Below are positions 35,152 to 43,451 of a stretch of DNA of 64,000 nucleotides, in pieces. Within the stretch, counting starts at the first letter, position 1; each line of letters opens with the position of its first letter. The DNA comes from Kumtagia sp963820075. Its GTDB lineage: Bacteria > Pseudomonadota > Alphaproteobacteria > Rhizobiales > Rhizobiaceae. The notes beneath the pieces were generated by a model. That model made no database searches. It saw only the letters and a list, made by a program, of their open reading frames with translations, and was not told the DNA's origin. The position numbers and the translations under genes were made by a program. The stretch spans positions 62,001 through 126,000 of the forward strand of contig CAWFYS010000013.1 of the NCBI GenBank assembly GCA_963820075.1, in the 5' to 3' direction.

Positions 35152-35624
35152 CCGATACAGTTCGAACCGGCGGCTGCCAGTGCGGCGCCGTGCGCTACCG
35201 CATCCACGGCGCGCTCGGGCGTCCGTCGATCTGCCATTGCCGCATGTGCCAGAAGGCCTTCGGCTCTTTCTTCTCGGCGCTGGTGACGGTGCCGCCCGAA
35301 GGCGTGGAGTGGGTACACGAGGAACCGACCTATTTCCAGTCGTCCGTCAACATCGACAGGGGGTTCTGCCATCGCTGCGGCACGCCGATGACTTACCGCC
35401 ATCCGGGCGGTCTCGAAATGGCGATCGGCTCCTTCGACGACCGTTCTGACCTCGCTCCGCGGGTCCAGGTGAACCATGCGGCGCGCCTGCCCTGGGTGGA
35501 GACCATCTTCGCCCAGCCGGTGCTCGACAATGCCGATTATTACATGCGGCAGGAGAGGATCATTTCCTTTCAGCACCCGGATCACGAATCGCCGGCGTGG
35601 CCGGCGCAAGGACTGCAACTGTGA
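35148..35624 (+). CDS. GFA-family protein, copy 2
   Basis: A 158-aa paralog of the preceding protein with the same motifs: GGCQCGAVRY, ICHCRMCQK and GFCHRCGTPM. Its start overlaps the first copy's stop by 4 bp, and its stop overlaps the next gene, so the set is translationally coupled. The C terminus (ISFQHPDHESPAW) matches the corresponding end of copy 1 (VSYQHPDHDTDQW), which supports tandem duplication. Confidence 0.88.
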   Translation: MTDTVRTGGCQCGAVRYRIHGALGRPSICHCRMCQKAFGSFFSALVTVPPEGVEWVHEEPTYFQSSVNIDRGFCHRCGTPMTYRHPGGLEMAIGSFDDRSDLAPRVQVNHAARLPWVETIFAQPVLDNADYYMRQERIISFQHPDHESPAWPAQGLQL

Positions 35625-36613
35625 GCGGCACTTCGCGCGCGCTCTACCCGGAGATCGAGCCGTTCGAGACCGGCATGCTCGATGTCGGCGACGGCCACAT
35701 GGTCTACTGGGAGCGTGTCGGCACCAGGGGCGCGAAGCCGGCCGTATTCCTGCATGGCGGACCGGGCGGCACCATCGGGCCGAAACACCGGCGGCTGTTC
35801 GATCCGGCCCTCTACGATCTGGTCCTGTTCGACCAGCGCGGCTGCGGGAAGTCGTCGCCGAACGCCTCGCTGGAGGCCAATACGACCTGGCACCTCGTCG
35901 CCGATATCGAGCGGCTGCGTCGCATGTGCGGCTTCGACCAATGGCTGGTGTTCGGCGGCTCCTGGGGATCGACATTGGCGCTTGCCTATGCCGAGACGCA
36001 TGCGGAGCGCGTGAGCGAACTGGTCGTGCGCGGGATCTACACGCTGACCAGGGCCGAACTCGACTGGTACTATCAGTTCGGCGTCTCCGAAATGTTTCCG
36101 GACAAATGGGAGCGGTTCGTCGCGCCGATACCGGAGGGCGAACGCGGCGACATGATGGGCGCCTACCGCAAGCGGCTGACGGGCTCGGACCGCAAGGCCC
36201 GGATCGAGGCGGCGAAGGCCTGGAGCCTGTGGGAAGGCGAGACCATCACGCTGCTGCCCGAACCGGAGATCAGCGACACATTCGCAGAGGACGATTTCGC
36301 GGTGGCGTTTGCCCGCATCGAGAACCATTTCTTCGTGCATGCCGGCTGGATGGAGGAAGGGCAGTTGCTGCGCGATGCTCACAAGCTGGCAGGCATCCCC
36401 GGCGTCATCGTGCATGGCCGCTACGACATGCCGTGCCCGGCGAAATACGCATGGCTGCTGCACAAGGCCTGGCCGGCGGCCGAGTTCTTTCTGGTGGAAG
36501 GGGCCGGCCATGCCTTCTCCGAACCCGGCATACTCGACAGGCTGATCTATGCGACCGACAAGTTCGGGGCGGTCGGCGTGTCGAAGGGCGGCATCAAAGG
36601 TTCCGCGTCATGA
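35621..36613 (+). CDS. pip: Proline iminopeptidase
   Basis: A 330-aa alpha/beta-hydrolase that removes N-terminal proline. The oxyanion segment HGGPGGTIGPKHRRLF and nucleophile elbow GGSWGSTLAL are diagnostic, DQRGCGKSSPN is family-specific, and the catalytic His is in EGAGHAFSEPG. The start is GTG 35621, overlapping the GFA copy 2 stop by 4 bp; no better start exists nearby. The stop overlaps cimA by 4 bp. Confidence 0.9.
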   Translation: MSGTSRALYPEIEPFETGMLDVGDGHMVYWERVGTRGAKPAVFLHGGPGGTIGPKHRRLFDPALYDLVLFDQRGCGKSSPNASLEANTTWHLVADIERLRRMCGFDQWLVFGGSWGSTLALAYAETHAERVSELVVRGIYTLTRAELDWYYQFGVSEMFPDKWERFVAPIPEGERGDMMGAYRKRLTGSDRKARIEAAKAWSLWEGETITLLPEPEISDTFAEDDFAVAFARIENHFFVHAGWMEEGQLLRDAHKLAGIPGVIVHGRYDMPCPAKYAWLLHKAWPAAEFFLVEGAGHAFSEPGILDRLIYATDKFGAVGVSKGGIKGSAS

Positions 36614-38223
36614 AAGCTCGTCTCTATCTTTTCGACACCACGCTGCGCGATGGCCAGCAAACGCCAGGAATTGATTTTTCCGTCGAGGACAAGATCGCCA
36701 TTTCCGCCATGCTCGACGAATTCGGCGTTGACTATGTGGAGGGCGGCTATCCCGGCGCCAACCCGACCGACACGGCGTTCTTCGCGCGGAAACGCACGAA
36801 CAAGGCCAAATTCGTCGCGTTCGGCATGACCAAGCGCGTCGGGGTCTCGGCCTCCAACGATCCGGGCCTCGCCACATTGACGCGGTCGAAGGCGGATGCG
36901 GTCTGCTTCGTCGCCAAGAGCTGGGACTATCATGTGCGTCTGGCGCTCGGCTGCACCAATCAGGAGAACCTCGACGCCATACGCGCTTCCGTCGATGCCG
37001 CGCGCGCGGCCGGCAAGGAGGTGTTGATCGATTGCGAGCATTTCTTCGACGGGTTCAAGGCCAATCCGGACTATGCGCTGGCATGCGCCCGGACCGCTTA
37101 TGAAGCGGGGGCGCGCTGGGTCGTGTTGTGCGACACGAATGGCGGAACCCAACCCTTCGAGGTCCGCGCGATCGTCGAAAGCGTGGTCGCCTCCGGGATA
37201 GCTGGCGAAAGCCTCGGCATCCACGCCCATGACGACACCGGCCAGGCGGTCGCCAATTCGCTCGCGGCGGTCGAAGCCGGGGTGCGCCAGGTCCAGGCCA
37301 CGCTGAACGGCATCGGCGAGCGTTGCGGCAATGCCAATCTGATCACGCTCGTGCCGACCCTGATGCTCAAATCCGCCTATGCGGACCGTTTCGAGACGGG
37401 CATCACGGCCGAAGCGCTGGCGGGCATATCGCGGCTGTCACGCAATTTTGATGAACTGCTCAACCGCGCGCCGGAGGCTCAGGCCCCTTATGTCGGTGCA
37501 TCGGCTTTCGCGACCAAGGCCGGCATCCACGCCTCGGCTCTGGCGAAGGAGCCGAGGACCTACGAACACGTGCCGCCCGAAACGGTGGGCAACCGCCGCA
37601 GGGTCATGGTGTCGGACCAGGGCGGCAAGGCGAACTTCATCGCCGAACTGAAGCGCCGCGGCATCGACGTGCCGCGCGACGATCACCGGCTGGATGCGCT
37701 GGTCGCGCTCGTCAAGGAACGTGAGGCGGAGGGCTATGCCTATGAAGGCGCTGACGCCAGTTTCGAGCTTCTGGCGCGCAAGATGCTGCACACCGTGCCT
37801 GAATTCTTCCGCGTCACCTCCTTCCGCTGCATGGTCGAGCGCCGCTTCGACGCGAACGGCAACCTGAAGACGGTGTCGGAGGCGATCGTGAAGGTGCTGG
37901 TCGACGGCGAGGAAAAAATGTCGGTTGCCGAGGGCCACGGGCCTGTCAACGCGCTCGACATCGCGCTGCGCAAGGACCTGGGCAAGTTCCAGCACGAGAT
38001 TTCCGATCTGCAACTCGCCGACTACAAGGTACGTATTCTAAATGGTGGTACAGAGGCCGTTACACGCGTTCTAATCGAATCACACGATTCTACAGGCGCA
38101 CGGTGGTGGACAGTTGGCGTATCAGACAACATAATAGATGCTTCGTTTCAGGCACTGATGGACTCGATCGTATTCAAGCTGATGAAGAATCGCGACATGG
38201 CTGGGCTGGTTGCGGCTGAATAG
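36610..38223 (+). CDS. cimA: (R)-citramalate synthase
   Basis: A 537-aa HMGL-like enzyme that condenses acetyl-CoA with pyruvate, an entry to isoleucine made without threonine deaminase. The N-terminal TIM barrel has LFDTTLRDGQQTPG, GGYPGANPTD and HAHDDTGQAVANS. The C-terminal LeuA allosteric domain follows the RKMLHTVPEFFRV segment. Length and motifs fit the TIGR00977-type citramalate synthase better than LeuA. The last about 195 bp (from about 38028) use AT-ending codons not seen earlier in the gene, although the protein stays family-like. That suggests recombination at the 3' end beside the RiPP locus. Confidence 0.88.
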   Translation: MKARLYLFDTTLRDGQQTPGIDFSVEDKIAISAMLDEFGVDYVEGGYPGANPTDTAFFARKRTNKAKFVAFGMTKRVGVSASNDPGLATLTRSKADAVCFVAKSWDYHVRLALGCTNQENLDAIRASVDAARAAGKEVLIDCEHFFDGFKANPDYALACARTAYEAGARWVVLCDTNGGTQPFEVRAIVESVVASGIAGESLGIHAHDDTGQAVANSLAAVEAGVRQVQATLNGIGERCGNANLITLVPTLMLKSAYADRFETGITAEALAGISRLSRNFDELLNRAPEAQAPYVGASAFATKAGIHASALAKEPRTYEHVPPETVGNRRRVMVSDQGGKANFIAELKRRGIDVPRDDHRLDALVALVKEREAEGYAYEGADASFELLARKMLHTVPEFFRVTSFRCMVERRFDANGNLKTVSEAIVKVLVDGEEKMSVAEGHGPVNALDIALRKDLGKFQHEISDLQLADYKVRILNGGTEAVTRVLIESHDSTGARWWTVGVSDNIIDASFQALMDSIVFKLMKNRDMAGLVAAE

Positions 38224-38250
38224 AATTCGACCACTTCCCCGGCCACCCTG

Positions 38251-38278
38251 TTGACTCACCTGCGAAGCTTGCTAGCGT
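38251..38278 (+). promoter_or_regulatory. Candidate promoter of the RiPP locus
   Basis: TTGACT at 38251-38256 and TAGCGT at 38273-38278 are 16 bp apart, about 63 bp before the precursor start. The spacing and the TTGAC box fit an alphaproteobacterial housekeeping promoter, but the -10 is poor. Confidence 0.3.
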
Positions 38279-38284
38279 CGTGGT

Positions 38285-38320
38285 GGGACTAAATAGCATT
38301 TGTGCAAACAAAATAGTCCC
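38285..38320 (+). promoter_or_regulatory. Inverted repeat in the leader of the precursor gene
   Basis: GGGACTA at 38285-38291 is inverted as TAGTCCC at 38314-38320, with an AT-rich 22-base loop. It lies directly upstream of the precursor's ribosome site, where it could be an operator or a leader hairpin. Confidence 0.4.
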
Positions 38321-38340
38321 CCAGTTGGATGGAGGAAACT

Positions 38341-38514
38341 ATGCAGGGCTTTAATACACGGTCGGATTCGCTGACAGCCGAGCAGACGTCAGCGTCACAG
38401 TCGATCACCGCGAATTCAATTCACAGGACAGCCTTACCCCAGCAGGTTCTGCGCTGCAAGGCTGTCTTGCTTCCACAGCAGGTTCTGCGCTGCAAGGGCG
38501 GGCTCCACGCCTAG
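38341..38514 (+). CDS. Candidate RiPP precursor peptide with tandem core repeats
   Basis: A 57-aa peptide with GGAGG at 38331-38335 directly before ATG 38341. Residues 1-30 form a Ser/Thr/Gln-rich leader (MQGFNTRSDSLTAEQ). Residues 31-54 consist of two 12-residue units: ALPQQVLRCKAV and LLPQQVLRCKGG, followed by LHA. The nine residues LPQQVLRCK are identical in both, each with one Cys (39 and 51), and 21 bases are repeated exactly. The YcaO gene follows 126 bp downstream. A peptide modified at the cysteines (thiazoline, thiazole or thioamide) and cut into two products is the inference. I do not know a described family with this core. Confidence 0.7.
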   Translation: MQGFNTRSDSLTAEQTSASQSITANSIHRTALPQQVLRCKAVLLPQQVLRCKGGLHA

Positions 38515-38558
38515 CTTTGCCGTGGTGGAATTCTTGTTTGACGATCCTCGGCAAGGCG

Positions 38559-38586
38559 ACGCCCATCGGCCTGGACTTCCGGGCGT
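38559..38586 (+). promoter_or_regulatory. Hairpin between precursor and YcaO gene
   Basis: ACGCCC at 38559-38564 pairs with GGGCGT at 38581-38586. In RiPP operons such a hairpin after the precursor often lets most transcripts stop early. TTGACA at 38591-38596 just after it could be a second -35 box. Both are weak calls. Confidence 0.3.
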
Positions 38587-38640
38587 TCCTTTGACAATCG
38601 ACCGTTTGCGCCGTCTTTTATTGGTTCGGAGGCTGCGTCT

Positions 38641-39894
38641 ATGGGCGAAAGCGAAATCGGTCTCCTGCAATCCCTCTGCAAGTCCGGTCTTGTAACAGTT
38701 CCTCAAGATGTGCCCTGCCTTGAGGACGAGCCGTTCTTCCCGAGCTACATTGTCTATGCACAGGATGACGACCGTGACGAGGACCCGTCGGAAAACTCCG
38801 GCGAGCCGCTGAGCGGTTTCGGCATCGCCCGCGGAGCGTCTCTCGCTCAGCTCAAGGCGGCCGGCGAGTGCCTCGAAAGCATCTGTTCGCTATACTACAA
38901 ACCGAGTGAAGACGACCGCCGCGACCTGCGCTCGAAGCAGCGTTCGGCAACGGCGGGACGTTTTCGCGACGCCTTTTGCGGCGCGTTTGCCGAGTATGAG
39001 CAAAGCAGACTGGACCTTTTCGAGGCGGCGGAGCAATGGCCTGTCCGCAATCCCCGGACACTGGAGACCTCCGCCTGTCCCGCCCAGCTCATATCGCTTT
39101 CGCCGGACTATCAGTCGGAGCCTCAATTGCTTCCGGAAAGGACGAGCGCCGGGCTGGCCGCCGGCGTGATCGGCACACAGCGCGCGCTTTGCGGCGCGAT
39201 CCTCGAGCAGGTCGAGAGGGACGCCGTCGCCGCCGCATTTTCGGATCCTCAGCGCCTTCGACCGTTCCGGCGTATCCCCGACGCGATGGTCGAACTCATG
39301 ACCTATGTCGAGAAAAAGGACCTCAAGCTCCTGATGTTCGACATCACTTCCGACCTGCCTGTGCCTGCCGTCTTGTGTCTCGCGCTGGACGACACAGGGC
39401 GCGGCCCTTTTCTGTCGGCCGGTGCCGCGGCGTCACTCAGCGTTGAGGCGGCGATGGAAAAAGCAGTGCTCGAATCCGTTCAAAGCCGCAGCGTGCTTCG
39501 CGGGTTCGCGGCCGACATACTTGCCCTCGGCATAACGGACAAGCACGCCATCCTGGACGGCCTCGGGCGGGTTGCCTACTGGTGGAGCACGACGCGCCGC
39601 ATCGAACTTGACGCGTATCTCGCTCGGGCCAACAAATCGCCGTCGGACGGGGCGGAAATTATACCGATCCCGTCATGCGAGGCGCTGCTGGATGCGCTCG
39701 CCGCCAGGAAGTTCGACGTCTGGGTTGCCGATATCACGCTGCCTTCGGTTCGGACGGCGGGTTTCGAGGTAGTTCGCGCGCTCGTGCCGGGCCTCCACAG
39801 GCTTGCCTACAGCGAGAGCAACCGTGAGGACTACAGCAGGCATTATGGATTTTTCGCCCGCAATAGCGATCCGCCACCCCATCCGATAGCGTAG
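38641..39894 (+). CDS. YcaO-domain protein (candidate azoline-forming cyclodehydratase)
   Basis: A 417-aa YcaO-superfamily enzyme, which activates peptide amides with ATP. Signature regions are seen in order: FGIARGASLAQLKAAGECLES (ATP-site Glu helix), TSAGLAAGVIGTQRALCGAI then LEQVERDA, and SVEAAMEKAVLESVQSRSVL. The end reads NSDPPPHPIA, close to the C-terminal PxPxP motif of azoline-forming YcaOs. No TfuA or E1-like partner is adjacent and no PqqD-like recognition domain was recognised. ATG 38641 has GGAGG 9-13 bases upstream. It most likely acts on the Cys residues of the upstream peptide; this is inference. Confidence 0.85.
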   Translation: MGESEIGLLQSLCKSGLVTVPQDVPCLEDEPFFPSYIVYAQDDDRDEDPSENSGEPLSGFGIARGASLAQLKAAGECLESICSLYYKPSEDDRRDLRSKQRSATAGRFRDAFCGAFAEYEQSRLDLFEAAEQWPVRNPRTLETSACPAQLISLSPDYQSEPQLLPERTSAGLAAGVIGTQRALCGAILEQVERDAVAAAFSDPQRLRPFRRIPDAMVELMTYVEKKDLKLLMFDITSDLPVPAVLCLALDDTGRGPFLSAGAAASLSVEAAMEKAVLESVQSRSVLRGFAADILALGITDKHAILDGLGRVAYWWSTTRRIELDAYLARANKSPSDGAEIIPIPSCEALLDALAARKFDVWVADITLPSVRTAGFEVVRALVPGLHRLAYSESNREDYSRHYGFFARNSDPPPHPIA

Positions 39895-39988
39895 CTTGCG
39901 ATGACCGAGGCACGAGAAAGGGAATATCCGGACAAAAGCCACCGCCGCTTCCGTTGGCGGCGCCCGGCGCCCTTGCGCGGAGAAACCG

Positions 39989-42032
39989 ATGCAGCTTAGG
40001 ACGGCCGGCGTTGATCCCAACCACAAGGTGCTTTTCGAGCCGATCAGGATCGGGCCGGTAACGGCGCCGAACAGGTTCTATCAGACACCGTACGCGACGG
40101 GATTCGGGTTTCGCGATCCGGCGGCGGGTGCGCGATTTCGCGAGATCCGGGCGGAAGGCGGATGGGGTGTCGTCAGCACCGAACAGACCGAGATTCATCC
40201 CTCCTCGGACATGACGCCTTATATCGAGGGAAGGTTGTGGGATGACAGCCACATCGCCGATCTTGCCCTCAGCGCCGATGCAATACACCGGCACGGCAGC
40301 CTGGCCGCGCTGGAACTGTCGCATTGCGGTCTCAACATCATGAACGCCATAACCCGGGAGGACGTGCTCGGCCCGAGTTCCCTGCCGCTTACGCTTACAT
40401 TCCCCACGCTGCCCGAGCCCAGCCAGTGCCGGGCCATGAGTCTGGCCGACATAGGGGAAGTGCGCGCGTGGCACGCGCAGGCCGTCCGGCGCGGTATCGC
40501 CGCCGGCTTCGACATCATCTACGTCTATGCCAGCCTCGTGCTGTCGCTGCCCGCCCAGTTCCTGTCGACAAGGTACAACAAGAGAACCGACCGGTATGGC
40601 GGGAGCCTGATCAATCGTGTGCGGCTGCTGCGCGAACTCATCGAGGATACGCTCGACGCGGTTCAGGGCAGGTGCGCCGTCGCCACGCGCGTCACCCTCG
40701 ACGAACTGCTTGAATCGCCGCTCGACGGGCGCTGCGAACTCGAAGAGTTCTTCTCCATCGTCGGCGAGTTGCCCGACCTGTGGGATGTCGTCGTGGGCGG
40801 ATACGGCAACGATGCCGGCTCGGCTCAGTTCGGCGGCGGCGCGCTTTCGGCCGAGGTGGTGCGGCGGGTGAAGGGCCTTACGACGAAGCCGGTCGTCAGT
40901 GTCGGCTGCTTCACGTCGCCGGATACGATGGCGGATCTGGTGCGCGACGGCGTGCTGGACCTTATCGGCGCCGCGCGGCCATCGATCGCCGATCCGTTCC
41001 TGCCGCGAAAAGTCGCGGAAGGACGCGCTGACGGAATTGTCAAATGTGTCGCCTGCAACCTCTGTGTGGCCAGCGACTTTTCCAGCGCGCCCATACGCTG
41101 TCCGCAAAACCCCACGGCGGGCGAAGAACTGCGCCGAAACTGGCATCCCGTGCATATTCCGCGCGCTGCCTCGCCCCAGCGATGTCTGGTGGTCGGCGCT
41201 GGCGTGGCGGGGCTGGAGTGCGCGAGGCTGCTTTCGGCCGCCGGATGCGCAGTCACGCTATGCGAAGGGAAGGATCACGTCGGCGGACGCGTTATACTTG
41301 AATCGATGTTGCCTGGAATAGGTCAATGGCGGGATGTCGTTCTGTGGCGGCAGGCGGCGCTGGCGGAACAACTGGAGGCCAGTATAGCGATGGGCAGGCG
41401 GGTTGACGCGGACATGGCGTTGTCCGGCGCCCACGACCACATCATTCTTGCCACGGGCGCCCGCTGGAGGGCCGACGGGGTTGGTCATGCCTGCCACTTC
41501 CCCGTCCCGGCCGATTCGGACGCGGCGCCGCTGACCCCCGACGACGTCTTCCTGCGCATGCGCGACAAGGGTGCGAAATGGCCCGAGCACGTGACGATTT
41601 ATGACGACGAGCACTACTACACCGCCAGTCTGATCGCCGACTATCTGGTTTCCCGGCAGGTCGCCGTGACATTCGTCACACCGGCCGCGGAAGTGGCGAT
41701 ATGGTCGCACAAGACCATGGAGCAGTTTTTCCTTCAGTCCCGGCTGATGCGAAACGGGGTGGAAATCATCCCCCATCATCGGCTCGCCCGGATCGGCAAA
41801 GGCTGTTTCCCGATTCGAAAACGTCTTTGTGGGTACAGCCAGGTCGATCGGGCACGATGCGATCATTCTCGTCACCGCCCGCGAGCCCGACCGCGCGCTC
41901 CATGACGAACTGGCGAAAATCCGGCCTAACGCGCGCCTCACGTTGATTGGCGATGCTTCCGCGCCTGGAACGCTCACACACGTGACATACAGCGCTCACC
42001 GCGCGGCGCGCGCCATCATCGAAGGCAGGTAA
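39989..42032 (+). pseudogene. TMADH-like NADH:flavin oxidoreductase with one frameshift near the 3' end
   Basis: An Old-Yellow-Enzyme barrel (FEPIRIGPVTAPNRFYQTPY; YNKRTDRYGGSLINRVRLL) is followed by a 4Fe-4S site CVACNLC with a later Cys (PIRCPQN) and an FAD/NAD domain (CLVVGAGVAGLECARLL). This is the trimethylamine dehydrogenase / N-methylproline demethylase layout. At about 41796-41812 the frame changes; the other frame supplies the true C terminus (SIGHDAIILVTAREPDRAL) and stops at 42032. The total of 2044 bases is 3n+1, so one extra base explains it; corrected length is about 680 aa. As read, it ends at 41905. ATG 39989 follows GGAGAAA. It probably oxidises or demethylates the RiPP or a related substrate; unproven. 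Confidence 0.75.
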
Positions 42033-42036
42033 AGTG

Positions 42037-42969
42037 ATGCCGGGTTTCGAATTCAGGGGGCAGGCGGTCGGAGTGATCGTGCTCGGGGCGCTGTGGAGCG
42101 CGCAGCCCGCGATCGTAAAATACTCGGCGGTGTCCGACGATTCGCCAACCGCATTCATGCTCAGCGCATCCGCGATCGTTGCCGCGCTGCTCATCGTGTA
42201 TAATCTCCTGTCGAGGCAGTCGCTCGCCTCGATCGCCACCGACTGGCGGTTCTATCAGGCCTCGGCGCTGCTGGGGTTCTTCCTTCCCCTTCTGACCAGG
42301 CTCTATATCTCGGATACCGTTCCTCTCTACCTTCTCACCGTCGCGGTGGCGATGACCCCCGCCTGTGTCGCGCTGATCAGCAGGTTCTATCTCGGCCATA
42401 CGCTTTCGTGGATAGCGCTCTGGTCGGTGGTGCTCGGTATCCTGGGTACCGTCCTCAGCGTATTTTCCGAAATTTCGAGCGGCGATGTCATTCTGCGTCT
42501 CAAGGCAATGGCCGTCCTGCTGATTCCTATTGCCTATGCGATTCATCAGGTCTTCATCTACAAGGCCTGCCCGAAGGGGCTTACTACCATCCAGGTTGCC
42601 ACGGGCGAAAGCACCCATACACTGCTGATGGCCGTGATTTTTGTCGCCGTCATGGCCTTTGCGGGCGGCAGCGATGTGCGCGATGCGTTTGCTATATCGC
42701 CCGCCATCGTTCTGTGGGGGGCGATCACCGCGCTCGAAACCGTGGTGTTCTTCTGGTTTTCGCGGCGGGCTCATCCGCTGAGCGTTTCGGTCGCCATCTA
42801 TGCCGCGATTGGCTTCGGCATAGTTTGGGGATGGCTTTTCTTCGGCGAGGAAGTATCCACGCTGGCGATAGTCGGGATGATGCTGATCGCCTTGTCGGCG
42901 GCCGGAATTGCGTATCAAGGTAATCGTGACGCTAGCGCCGAGCGAACCGCGACGGCGGAACTGGCGTAA
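42037..42969 (+). CDS. EamA/DMT-family transporter
   Basis: A 310-aa membrane protein with ten hydrophobic segments and the two-fold EamA repeat (GALWSAQPAIVKYSAVSDDSP; IYAAIGFGIVWGWLFFGEEV). It lies 4 bp after the flavoprotein stop and is translated from ATG 42037 (GTG 42034 is possible). In this context it is the likely exporter of the modified peptide or a breakdown product, although EamA proteins usually carry small metabolites. That points to a small final product. Confidence 0.85.
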   Translation: MPGFEFRGQAVGVIVLGALWSAQPAIVKYSAVSDDSPTAFMLSASAIVAALLIVYNLLSRQSLASIATDWRFYQASALLGFFLPLLTRLYISDTVPLYLLTVAVAMTPACVALISRFYLGHTLSWIALWSVVLGILGTVLSVFSEISSGDVILRLKAMAVLLIPIAYAIHQVFIYKACPKGLTTIQVATGESTHTLLMAVIFVAVMAFAGGSDVRDAFAISPAIVLWGAITALETVVFFWFSRRAHPLSVSVAIYAAIGFGIVWGWLFFGEEVSTLAIVGMMLIALSAAGIAYQGNRDASAERTATAELA

Positions 42970-43017
42970 TCGAATGCGCGACCAAAACACGTGCTTGCCT
43001 GACAGGGAGGGGACGAC

Positions 43018-43206
43018 ATGCCGCTAATTCGGGTCGAATTTCTCAAGGGACGCACCGACGAGGAAAAGAAGAGGCTGATACGCGCGCTCACCGATACCTA
43101 TGCGCAAGTCATGTCGAGCGATCCCGAGAGCATTTACGTCATCATCGAGGAGCGCGAGTGGACCGATTGGGCGCTGGGCGGCATACCCTTTTCCGAACGG
43201 CCGTGA
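43018..43206 (+). CDS. 4-oxalocrotonate tautomerase family protein
   Basis: A 62-aa tautomerase beginning MPLIRVEFLKGRTDEEKK, so Pro1 becomes the catalytic N terminus after Met removal. The length and the YVIIEEREWTDWALGG end fit the 4-OT family. GGGAGGGG lies just upstream of the ATG. It is the last gene before a dispersed repeat and 48 bp after the transporter, so it probably belongs to the RiPP locus. A keto-enol or imine-enamine isomerisation of a flavoenzyme product is conceivable but unproven. Confidence 0.85.
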   Translation: MPLIRVEFLKGRTDEEKKRLIRALTDTYAQVMSSDPESIYVIIEEREWTDWALGGIPFSERP

Positions 43207-43214
43207 CATTCTCC

Positions 43215-43319
43215 TAAGCAGACTTGCGTGGCTTCGCCCACGCTTCGCCTGCTTAACCTCTTGTTTTGTCACAGGTTTCTTTGCGAAAACCGTGACACAC
43301 TTTTCCGGAACCTGCTTAG
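43215..43319 (+). repeat. Dispersed ~100 bp hairpin repeat, copy 2
   Basis: TAAGCAGACTTGCGTGGC to GGAACCTGCTTAG, with an extra CACGCTTCGCC unit relative to copy 1. It lies 9 bp after the tautomerase stop and marks the right edge of the RiPP locus. Confidence 0.85.
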
Positions 43320-43451
43320 CCCGACCTCCTGGCGGGACGGGTTTGCGGTCGCGTCCCGGCCCGGCCGCGCAGCCTGTTCATCACCAGAACTGCACCGATC
43401 CATCACAATTATTGGGTGGTGCTCGCCACGCCGCTGGCGCATAGGATCGCC

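Noticed and set aside
34660..35624. Fae (formaldehyde-activating enzyme of the H4MPT pathway)
   Set aside because: The zinc cysteine pattern is that of the GFA/CENP-V fold, unrelated to Fae.
38341..38514. Methanobactin-type precursor
   Set aside because: Methanobactin operons have MbnB and MbnC, not YcaO, and their cores carry more than one Cys in another spacing. Only the metal-binding idea was kept as speculation.
38341..38514. Second PqqA-like peptide
   Set aside because: No Glu-x-x-x-Tyr is present and the YcaO partner is not a PQQ enzyme.
39734..41155. Minus-strand frame of about 473 codons opposite the flavoprotein
   Set aside because: No ribosome site or family; the + strand has clear OYE and 4Fe-4S motifs here.
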